28,926 nt of DNA, taken from IMG/VR virus record IMGVR_UViG_3300042691_042157, positions 1 to 28,926 of that record. One strand, given 5' to 3'. The position numbers and the translations under genes are program-made. This document shows positions 7,444 to 13,136 of the stretch, piece by piece. The DNA comes from a virus. Under the pieces are notes generated by a model. It had not been told where the DNA came from. It worked only from the letters and a program-made list of their open reading frames with translations, and made no database searches. Position 1 is the first letter of the stretch; every line of letters starts with the position of its first letter.

Positions 7444-7725
7444 TTATTTAGATTCAAACCAGAGAAACTTATAATTCTCATTCAATACTACGTATCTAGT
7501 TTCTTCTACAAGATAAACTAGAGTCCCTTTAGTTGGACTATATCGATATTCTAAAGAATCTGACTCAGTGACTGGATAACTCTCAACACCCGCTAGAGTA
7601 TCATTGGGATTATATCCAAAGTAAACTACCTCAAATCCATTTCGATCTAGATTAGACGCAGTCTGCATGGTTTTACAAGAAACTAGAAGTATGCTGCTAA
7701 ATAGGATCACTGCTAGATTTTTCAT
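7444..7725 (-). CDS. Small predicted lipoprotein, 93 residues
   Basis: Starts MKNLAVILFSSILLVSCKTM: a basic start, a hydrophobic stretch, and the lipobox L-V-S-C, so Cys17 should be lipidated after signal peptidase II cleavage. The mature 77 residues have no recognised domain and contain two tyrosine-rich, strand-like parts (FEVVYFGYN, GTLVYLVEETRYVVLNENY). It is the only lipoprotein among the five exported array proteins, the others having ordinary Sec signals. It is convergent with array protein 4. Phage lipoproteins sometimes act in superinfection exclusion, but nothing here shows that. Confidence 0.7.
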   Translation of the reverse strand: MKNLAVILFSSILLVSCKTMQTASNLDRNGFEVVYFGYNPNDTLAGVESYPVTESDSLEYRYSPTKGTLVYLVEETRYVVLNENYKFLWFESK

Positions 7726-7762
7726 GGCGTTTAATTTATTTGGTTAAGTCTATAATACTATA
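7726..7762. repeat. Conserved divergent-promoter block, copy 4
   Basis: Same GGCGTTTAATTTATTTGG and GTTAAGTCTATAATACTAT arrangement as the other junctions, here preceding a lipoprotein gene whose own coding sequence is different. Confidence 0.7.
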
Positions 7763-7780
7763 AAAATTCTTCTTTTTAAA

Positions 7781-7790
7781 GATAAATAAT
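7781..7790 (+). promoter_or_regulatory. T4-late-type promoter element
   Basis: GATAAATAAT begins 28 bases before the ATG at 7809. Confidence 0.65.
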
Positions 7791-7808
7791 AAAAAAATTA
7801 TTTTTATA

Positions 7809-8459
7809 ATGATATATATCTTAGACTTTAACAAGTGGACTAGATTATATGAGCAACAATCAGCAAAACCAGTAACTAATGCTCAATATGAAATAGATGC
7901 AGTAGGAAACGTTAAACTAGTTCCATTAGGCGATAGTAAAATAGCAGCAGCATATTTAAAAAAGGAAGGTGCTGGAACTAGTTCAGGTGAACCAGGATCG
8001 AGTCAGTTTAATATATATGGAAACACTGGAGAGTTTACGTTTCAAAAGAACTCTAAAGGAACTACTATGATGGAATTAGAGTTTAGGAATACTAAAGAAG
8101 GCCCTGGAGTATATGAAAGAGTTTACAAGCCAGCTGACGCTACTCAACCTGAATACACAATGATTACTTCAGGTCTAGCATTAACTGTCGAACACACAGT
8201 TAGAGTAATAAAAAGAATGGCTGAAATGTTGAATGATGGACAATCTGTAACTGCAGATAACGTTATTCGGCTAACAAAAGCGATTAAACAACTTAGAAAA
8301 GAATATCAGCCTGAATGGGATAGAAACCCTTTAATGAAAGCGTTACTTAGAAATATGGTAGAAATTAGAAATATTGGAGCGCAAACTTTATATACTAAAT
8401 ACGGTATGAAAGAGCCAATTATTGCAGATGGAATAAAGAAAGGTCTTGATGCTGTATAA
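7809..8459 (+). CDS. Array protein 5: candidate capsid-targeted internal protein, 216 residues, paralogue of array protein 2
   Basis: Starts MIYILDFNKWTRLYEQQS, almost the same first 15 residues as array protein 2, with a candidate cleavage site L-Y-E followed by Gln. It has a beta-rich first half (VKLVPLGDSKIAAAYL, QFNIYGNTGEFTFQ) and a basic helical second half (IRLTKAIKQLRKEYQ), matching array protein 2 segment by segment. Bases are more AT-biased at third positions than in the fibre or tail-tube genes. It faces the exported gene at 8504, the paralogue of the gene facing array protein 2. Function unknown. Confidence 0.8.
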   Translation: MIYILDFNKWTRLYEQQSAKPVTNAQYEIDAVGNVKLVPLGDSKIAAAYLKKEGAGTSSGEPGSSQFNIYGNTGEFTFQKNSKGTTMMELEFRNTKEGPGVYERVYKPADATQPEYTMITSGLALTVEHTVRVIKRMAEMLNDGQSVTADNVIRLTKAIKQLRKEYQPEWDRNPLMKALLRNMVEIRNIGAQTLYTKYGMKEPIIADGIKKGLDAV

Positions 8460-8479
8460 TTTTTATGAAGAGGTCAAAG

Positions 8480-8503
8480 AAAAAGGGGCGATTGCCCCTT
8501 TTT
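8480..8503. terminator. Bidirectional intrinsic terminator, pair 5
   Basis: Stem AAAAAGGGGC/GCCCCTTTTT with loop GATT. It abuts the stop codon of the minus-strand gene and can serve both converging genes. Confidence 0.9.
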
Positions 8504-8989
8504 TTATTTCACTTCAATCCGATATAACATGTTAACTAGCTGATTATTTATGAAGTATGCGGTCACTTCGCATCGTCTGCCTTTTTTATCAGTATAGTAC
8601 CAACTGTCAGTTACATAGCTATCAAATAATTCTTCATATTCAGTTTGACTCGGTCGAGTTTGAATATTACTTGGTAAATTTTTTCTAACCTCATTAATCA
8701 TCTCTAGAAAAGCGTTGTCTGATTTAATTTCAAAGGTATTCCACTCGCCAGCCTCATCGTGAACTTTAATACATCTAATAAAACCTGGCTCATTGTAAAC
8801 CTTTAGTAAATCTAAGGACTTTCCATTCTTAATCATCCCCATAAACTTTCCTTGTAAATAGATATTATTTACTTGAGATTCCTGTCTTTCTATTTGTGAT
8901 AGTGCTTCACTAATTACTGGGTCGACTGTTTGAGAGAAGGTTTTAGTCACTAGAACCAATAGAACTAAGATGATGATTAATTTTTTCAT
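8504..8989 (-). CDS. Exported protein, 161 residues, paralogue of the gene at 4515
   Basis: Signal peptide MKKLIIILVLLVLVTKTFSQ. The mature part is collinear with the 4515 protein: an N-terminal helical segment with NNIYLQGK, K-N-G, GFIRCIKV, a central NAFLEMINEVRKNLP, and the best-conserved C-terminal block YVTDSWYYTDKKGRRCEV followed by YFINNQL. One cysteine near the C-terminus is shared; this copy has a second (GFIRC). No known domain. It is probably periplasmic or secreted. Its convergent partner at 7809 is likewise the paralogue of the 4515 gene's partner. Confidence 0.75.
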   Translation of the reverse strand: MKKLIIILVLLVLVTKTFSQTVDPVISEALSQIERQESQVNNIYLQGKFMGMIKNGKSLDLLKVYNEPGFIRCIKVHDEAGEWNTFEIKSDNAFLEMINEVRKNLPSNIQTRPSQTEYEELFDSYVTDSWYYTDKKGRRCEVTAYFINNQLVNMLYRIEVK

Positions 8990-9026
8990 GGCGTTTAATT
9001 TAATTAGTTAAGTCTATAATACTACA
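8990..9026. repeat. Conserved divergent-promoter block, copy 5
   Basis: The most diverged copy (AATTAATTAGTTAAGTC replaces the usual AATTTATTTGGTTAAGTC). It marks the end of the array: the plus-strand side here drives the 9073 operon rather than another Y-I-L-D-F gene. Confidence 0.65.
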
Positions 9027-9045
9027 AAACTTCTTAACTATTAAA

Positions 9046-9055
9046 GATAAATAAT
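9046..9055 (+). promoter_or_regulatory. T4-late-type promoter element
   Basis: GATAAATAAT begins 27 bases before the ATG at 9073. Nearer the gene there is also AAAAAGGC, a possible weak ribosome binding site. Confidence 0.65.
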
Positions 9056-9072
9056 AAAAAAATAAAAAGGCA

Positions 9073-9312
9073 ATGAGTAATCCAGTTATGAATTACAACC
9101 AGTTCATGGCAGCATTTAAAAAGGCTGAGTCTGGCTATAGAGGAAAAGGCAACACTGCCGCTCACGATAGAAATGGTTCCATGAAGATCAACCAAGGACT
9201 AGTTGAAGGACCAGTTAAGGGTAAAGGAACTCCACACATCGATAAGTATACTAAGCAGTACATGACTACCGCTAAGAATAAGAGCATCGTAGGAGGAGGA
9301 AAACGTAAATAA
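9073..9312 (+). CDS. Small basic protein, 79 residues, possible head-internal protein
   Basis: Starts MSNPVMNYNQFMAAFKKAES; an internal Met at residue 6 (MNYNQF) is a second possible start. The protein is lysine/glycine-rich and basic, ends GGGKRK, and has no signal peptide or membrane segment. The N-terminal N-Y-N-Q-F-x-x-x-F-K-K-A-E resembles, loosely, the T4 internal-protein targeting peptide (Y-Q-E-F-I-A-E-A). It is the first gene of a plus-strand operon that uses the last array promoter, followed after 9 bases by the next gene. Function unknown. Confidence 0.6.
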   Translation: MSNPVMNYNQFMAAFKKAESGYRGKGNTAAHDRNGSMKINQGLVEGPVKGKGTPHIDKYTKQYMTTAKNKSIVGGGKRK

Positions 9313-9321
9313 TCCGGACTC

Positions 9322-9573
9322 ATGAAGAGAGCAATCACTAGCTTTCAAAGATATGCTCTACTGGAAAAGAAGGGCGACCTAAAGAAGCTTGTAGGTAAGG
9401 AAGAGGACGAGGAACTCACAGTTAACGACGCCAAGAGAATTGGGGTAAAGGTCGCTAACATGGAGGGCGAAGAAAAAAAGAAGTACGTTGGAATCATCAA
9501 CTTCTTGGGAGCCTCTTGTAACATCTATAACGAGCTTTGGAAGAACTATAAACGAGTTAGAGATCGTAAGTAA
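9322..9573 (+). CDS. Small charged helical protein, 83 residues, unknown
   Basis: Starts MKRAITSFQRYALLEKKGDL and is mostly charged helix (GKEEDEELTVNDAKRIG) with a C-terminal YNELWKNYKRVRDRK. The N-terminus S-F-Q-R-Y-A-L-L-E loosely resembles the array targeting motif with an L-L-E site. Its TAA stop overlaps the next gene's ATG by one base (TAATG), so it is probably coupled to the 9573 gene. It lies in a late structural operon. No family recognised. Confidence 0.6.
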   Translation: MKRAITSFQRYALLEKKGDLKKLVGKEEDEELTVNDAKRIGVKVANMEGEEKKKYVGIINFLGASCNIYNELWKNYKRVRDRK

Positions 9574-10724
9574 TGAATCGCATATTTGAGGCATCATATT
9601 CTGACGAGGCAAAGCTTAGGGACGGAGGGTTCATCTTCCAAGCAATCCTAAGCTATGATCTCTATTGGGTAATAGAGGACGGCGAGACCGTTTTTGACCA
9701 GAAGGATGTCTCAGCAAGGCTACACCAAGTGGACGCCTTTCCTGACATGAAGTTTCAGGAGGGCTATGCTACCCTAGCCTATGTGATCCTAAGCGAAGTG
9801 ACTCTACTCAAGCGTAAGCTGGACCTAGCAACCGAAGAGATTAAGAAAAGGATAAGTCCAGAGTACGCGGCTGCCTTTGAGATCGTACAGGAAAAGGGAC
9901 CAGACGCCGATGTAGAAAGTCTTGAGTTACCCGAACCAAAGAAACAATTAGGCCTGCCTGAACCTCAGAAGAGCTTAGGTAAAGGCCAAGATCAGTTAGA
10001 TAAGGGACAGGAAACTCTAGACAAAGGTCAAGACATGCTCAATGCTGGACAGGGTCAATTAAACAAGGGTCAAGACCTACTGAACAAGGGTCAAGAACAG
10101 CTTCCTCCAGGACAGAAGAGCCTACCTGAACCCAAGCCAGTCGCAGAATCCTTAAAGACCCCGGCGCTGACTGCAGCTCAGATGAAAGCACTAAACGACA
10201 AGTATTTTAAGGGTACTAGGTTTGGAGTAAGATTCACCACAAAGAGAACTGTTCTGCGTGAGGTATCAACAAGCGGACAGGACTCAGGAAGACCTAGTGT
10301 GACCTTAAAGCTTTCCACCGGCATGGTAAACACGTTAGACGGCAAGGAAATAAACAGCTGGGAAGGATTTAGTGTCGCAGTCTCAGGAGGATTTCTTAAT
10401 AACTTCATTATTGATGAATCTAGCGAACCTCCGATCTCCAAGATAATGGTTTACGATCAAGTAGATAACGTGACTGAACAGATATTCAAGACGATTCTAC
10501 CGTCCCTCACTCTAGAATTTTCTGGAGATAGGGTACAGATCGATACTTATTCTAATAGGTCTTCACAAGTAGCGGTTAGATCAGCGATCAACTTTGATAC
10601 TCTATTTGAACCGGATCTTAAGAAGACTCCGATTGAGGAGCCGATCGAGGGAGAAGACGTTAACACGGAAGAGGAAGCGGCAGAGGAAGAAGGCAAGAAG
10701 TTGACACCAAAGGAAGATAAATAA
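9573..10724 (+). CDS. Virion-associated candidate with a heptad Gly-Gln repeat, 383 residues
   Basis: Begins MNRIFEASYSDEAKLRDGG; the N-R-I-F-E followed by Ala resembles the end of the array N-terminal motif. Residues about 1-105 are a mixed alpha/beta region. About 117-187 is a low-complexity linker: Leu-Pro-Glu-Pro motifs flank seven heptads of the form L-x-K-G-Q-x-x. Residues about 195-355 form a strand-rich domain (FGVRFTTKRTVLREV, FSVAVSGGFLNNFIIDE, LTLEFSGDRVQIDTY). The tail is very acidic (EEPIEGEDVNTEEEAAEEE). It lies directly upstream of the tail tube gene, so a head or tail role is likely. I recognise no family. Confidence 0.7.
   Translation: MNRIFEASYSDEAKLRDGGFIFQAILSYDLYWVIEDGETVFDQKDVSARLHQVDAFPDMKFQEGYATLAYVILSEVTLLKRKLDLATEEIKKRISPEYAAAFEIVQEKGPDADVESLELPEPKKQLGLPEPQKSLGKGQDQLDKGQETLDKGQDMLNAGQGQLNKGQDLLNKGQEQLPPGQKSLPEPKPVAESLKTPALTAAQMKALNDKYFKGTRFGVRFTTKRTVLREVSTSGQDSGRPSVTLKLSTGMVNTLDGKEINSWEGFSVAVSGGFLNNFIIDESSEPPISKIMVYDQVDNVTEQIFKTILPSLTLEFSGDRVQIDTYSNRSSQVAVRSAINFDTLFEPDLKKTPIEEPIEGEDVNTEEEAAEEEGKKLTPKEDK
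9975..10121 (+). repeat. In-gene 21-base heptad-coding repeat, seven units
   Basis: Seven consecutive 21-base units encode L-[GDN]-[KAP]-G-Q-x-x heptads. The amino-acid pattern is stronger than the base identity, because synonymous codons vary, so selection on the protein linker is likely. Confidence 0.85.
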
Positions 10725-10725
10725 C
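10716..10725 (+). promoter_or_regulatory. T4-late-type promoter element for the tail tube gene
   Basis: GATAAATAAC begins 28 bases before the ATG at 10744 and overlaps the last codons and TAA of the preceding gene. Confidence 0.6.
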
Positions 10726-10743
10726 TAAAATAATCATTACAAA

Positions 10744-11319
10744 ATGGCAGGTTTACCGTATTGGAGTAATTCAGTAGCAGCAGTTAACTACTACGAGCCC
10801 ATATATCTTAACCAATTTGAGGTGGTGTTGACTCCACCAGCAGCGATCGGAGGCCCGAACGTTGCCCTATTAGTTGAACACGTCACTAAACTGACAGGTC
10901 TTCCTGAGATCAATTCAGCAGGGGCGCTAATTGAACAAAAGTATAAGTTCGCGACTAGAAGCTACGCTGGAGGAGTTCCAGACAAGACGACTACTGACTT
11001 GACTCTAGAGTTTACGGTCAACTTGAATGAGGAGAACGATGCCTATGTGTACAACATCCTTAGAGCATGGAACGATATCGTTTACAACCCACAAACGGGT
11101 TCACAAGGTCTCAAGAGAGAGTACGTTGGGGAGATGGCATGTGTCGTTTTCGACAAGAGAGGAAACATCTTTAGAGAGTGGAAGTTCCCATCAATAATTC
11201 CTAGTGGTAAGCTAAGTGAATATACACTAGACTATGCAACATCCGCTATCTACAACATTTCGATACAGTATAGAGCTGACTACTGGAGAGAGACTAGGAT
11301 TGGAGAAATCACAATATAA
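10744..11319 (+). CDS. Tail tube protein, T4 gp19-like
   Basis: 191 residues against 163 in T4 gp19. Landmarks from memory of the family: an N-terminal FEVVLTPP strand after PIYLNQ, ALLVEHVTKLTGLPEI, a central strand LTLEFTVNLNEENDAYVYNILRAWNDIV, and a C-terminal block K-L-S-E-Y-T-L-D-Y with IYNISIQYRADYWRE. The last block matches the T4 gp19 end (LQLDW ... VTLALDYWE) in pattern. The protein stacks as hexameric rings forming the inner tube of a contractile tail, so the phage is probably a myovirus. It has its own late-type promoter. The next gene begins 17 bases after its stop. Confidence 0.8.
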   Translation: MAGLPYWSNSVAAVNYYEPIYLNQFEVVLTPPAAIGGPNVALLVEHVTKLTGLPEINSAGALIEQKYKFATRSYAGGVPDKTTTDLTLEFTVNLNEENDAYVYNILRAWNDIVYNPQTGSQGLKREYVGEMACVVFDKRGNIFREWKFPSIIPSGKLSEYTLDYATSAIYNISIQYRADYWRETRIGEITI

Positions 11320-11335
11320 AAATAAAGGATTAGAG

Positions 11336-12130
11336 ATGGAAATGTTCAACACCCACCGTCGAGACATACTAAGCTTTGACAACTACATGGACCTAAAGAA
11401 GCCAGGATTTGGGGGACCCAAGTCTGCAATAGCTCTTCGAGACGAACGTGGAAGAAAGATCAATAAGGAGCCTAAATTAGCTGACTATCAGAGAACGGTG
11501 GAAAGGGACCCAGCATTCTCTAATCAAGTCTATAACCCTACTTACAAGGCAATGACTCATGACTTGGTTTACAAGCAGGAGAACAAGAAACCTTTTAAAT
11601 ACACTGATCCTTATCGAACTGCGGTGCCAGTGATTGAGTACGATCCGACTAGTGAGGGCAAGACCTATACGTCCTTCAATCGATTCATTAATGAGGATAA
11701 GTCACTAGAGGAGATCGAAGCCGAACTTCTTTCATACGAGTCTGGAGCAAACCCGGCTGGAGAAGAAGAGGAGAGCGTTGAAGATTTTGCAGCAAAGTTT
11801 CCGCCAGAATTTGGAAAACCTGACAAGGAGACCATGAATTGGTTAAAAGGAGTTGAGGCAGGCGCAAATCCTGAGGAATATTTCAGCTATGGAACGTATC
11901 CAGAGATGGAAAATCATGAGATCGCAGATGACGATGAAGGTTACAATTGGGAAAACTGGGAAGACAAATACGGAATGTATGGATCCAATCCTGAAGAAGG
12001 TGGCGAAGAGGACTCTGAGGAAGAGAGTGAAGAGGGCGAAGAAGGTATAGACTTATCTGATGTTACTGTCGATGCGACTGAGGCCGATCCTTATGAGTCA
12101 GACGGTTGGGGAGACGAATTTAACGGTTAA
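11336..12130 (+). CDS. Acidic protein downstream of the tail tube, 264 residues, unknown
   Basis: The start at 11336 (MEMFNTHRRDILSFDNY) follows AAAGGATTAGAG, one of the few Shine-Dalgarno-like leaders in the window. An in-frame ATG at 11234 would overlap the tail tube and is not preferred. The first half is basic to neutral (DERGRKINKEPK, KQENKKPFKYTDPY). The second half is strongly acidic, with [AS]-G-A-N-P or G-S-N-P motifs three times, each near Glu runs, and a final EEGGEEDSEEESEEGEEG stretch. No known domain. The position suggests a structural or assembly (scaffold- or chaperone-like) role. The 3' end overlaps the convergent gene by 11 bases. Confidence 0.7.
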   Translation: MEMFNTHRRDILSFDNYMDLKKPGFGGPKSAIALRDERGRKINKEPKLADYQRTVERDPAFSNQVYNPTYKAMTHDLVYKQENKKPFKYTDPYRTAVPVIEYDPTSEGKTYTSFNRFINEDKSLEEIEAELLSYESGANPAGEEEESVEDFAAKFPPEFGKPDKETMNWLKGVEAGANPEEYFSYGTYPEMENHEIADDDEGYNWENWEDKYGMYGSNPEEGGEEDSEEESEEGEEGIDLSDVTVDATEADPYESDGWGDEFNG

Positions 12131-12497
12131 TTATCTCTACCTTGCCATCAAGGTGAGATGGCTCAATGTCATCTGAATCCACTAAAAAGTAAAGAAAGCT
12201 AAAGTCTTCATACTCGGACTCAATAAAATCTATTGTATTTAAGACGGTTGCCGCAGAAAGATTAGAATTAAGATAGACTATTCTTGAATACTTTTCGTTC
12301 TTTAAAGTTATTGCCTTGTCTAAAAGCTTTTTTATCTCGTAATTTAAGAGAAATGACTGTACCTTGTTTGGTACTATAAATTTGGTGCTAAACTTGTCCT
12401 TTATTAGCTTGCTCACGTTTAGAATGTAGTCTTCCTTCTCCTTCTGACCGAAGTTTTGGATGAAGCTCTTGTAATCCCTCACGAATATTATTTTCAT
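12120..12497 (-). CDS. Unknown alpha/beta protein, 125 residues
   Basis: The start at 12497 (MKIIFVRDYKSFIQNFGQKE) gives a typical first beta-strand. An ATG at 12512 (MEKREMKII) overlaps the deaminase stop as TGATG and is an equally coupled alternative, adding five residues. An alternation of strands (KIIFVRD, SRIVYLNSN, FSFLYFLVD) with helices suggests a small Rossmann-like fold, but there is no P-loop or recognisable catalytic motif. It is the last gene of the nucleotide-metabolism operon, so a role in nucleotide or DNA metabolism is possible but unproven. Confidence 0.6.
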   Translation of the reverse strand: MKIIFVRDYKSFIQNFGQKEKEDYILNVSKLIKDKFSTKFIVPNKVQSFLLNYEIKKLLDKAITLKNEKYSRIVYLNSNLSAATVLNTIDFIESEYEDFSFLYFLVDSDDIEPSHLDGKVEIINR

Positions 12498-12511
12498 CTC
12501 CCTCTTTTCCA

Positions 12512-12931
12512 TCACACCGAAAGTTGAACCACATCTATTCCTGCCTCCCGCAATATCTTTACCCCTGAAAGGTCCCTGTATTCCTCTCGATAGATCACTC
12601 GCCTGATTCCAGACTGGACTATCATCTTGGAACAGTCCTTGCATGGAGAGTAGGTCACATAGAGAGTAGCGCCGTCAGTGCTTTGAGTCGAACGAGCCAC
12701 CTTTAACATCGCGTTTGCCTCAGCATGTAGGACGTACCAGTGAGTGTTACCGTCTGCATCCTCACAATCGTTAGGAAACCCCTTTGGAGTTCCATTAAAT
12801 CCGTCTGAGATTATGGTGCCGTCTTTGACGATCAGTGCGCCTACCTTTTTTCTTTTACAGCAAGAGAGTGATGCCCACTCAGAAGCCATGCGAAGATAGG
12901 TCACGTGGTATTTTAGGTCCTTTGTTGTCAT
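12512..12931 (-). CDS. dCMP deaminase
   Basis: 139 residues, zinc-dependent cytidine/dCMP deaminase family. The zinc and catalytic motif is H-A-E (His69, Glu71) with P-C-K-D-C (Cys97, Cys100). CKRKKVGALIVKDG and the substrate-side GFNGTPKGFPNDC match phage and bacterial dCMP deaminases. It converts dCMP to dUMP. The N-terminal helix (KYHVTYLRMASEWASLS) is standard for the family. The start at 12931 is therefore kept even though it overlaps the upstream membrane protein by 53 bases. It sits in an operon with a dCMP-hydroxymethylase/thymidylate-synthase relative, as expected for phage pyrimidine remodelling. Confidence 0.93.
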   Translation of the reverse strand: MTTKDLKYHVTYLRMASEWASLSCCKRKKVGALIVKDGTIISDGFNGTPKGFPNDCEDADGNTHWYVLHAEANAMLKVARSTQSTDGATLYVTYSPCKDCSKMIVQSGIRRVIYREEYRDLSGVKILREAGIDVVQLSV

Positions 12932-13136
12932 CCTTTTTTTCTTCTTGTTGTTTAAAAATATCCTTTCCTGGAAAGAGTAAGTTTGCTATGATCACGATAG
13001 AGTACCACTGAAGGAATGAGAACTCCATTCCAAACTTCTGATCTAGTCCAGACCAATCGTATGCTAGGTTACACACTAGTGCGATAAGGCACAGGGTAAC
13101 GATGGTGATCAAGATCTTTTTTATTTGGTGTTTCAT
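12879..13136 (-). CDS. Small membrane protein with two predicted transmembrane helices, 85 residues
   Basis: Starts MKHQIKKILITIVTLCLIAL (first hydrophobic helix, about residues 7-25), then a short linker and a second helix (FLQWYSIVIIANLLFPG, about 41-57). The C-terminal tail is charged (KQQEEKKDDNKGPK). The ATG overlaps the stop of the upstream gene as ATGA, indicating coupling. Its last 53 bases overlap the deaminase in another frame. No family recognised. An inner-membrane location is likely; it might attach to the nucleotide enzymes or affect the host envelope, but nothing decides this. Confidence 0.6.
   Translation of the reverse strand: MKHQIKKILITIVTLCLIALVCNLAYDWSGLDQKFGMEFSFLQWYSIVIIANLLFPGKDIFKQQEEKKDDNKGPKIPRDLSSHGF

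Noticed and set aside
11234-11335. Upstream start for the acidic protein
   Set aside because: It overlaps 86 bases of the tail tube gene in another frame, whereas the ATG at 11336 follows a purine-rich ribosome binding site.
12498-12644. Long N-terminal extension of the 125-residue protein
   Set aside because: The added residues are an out-of-frame reading of the end of the dCMP deaminase gene.
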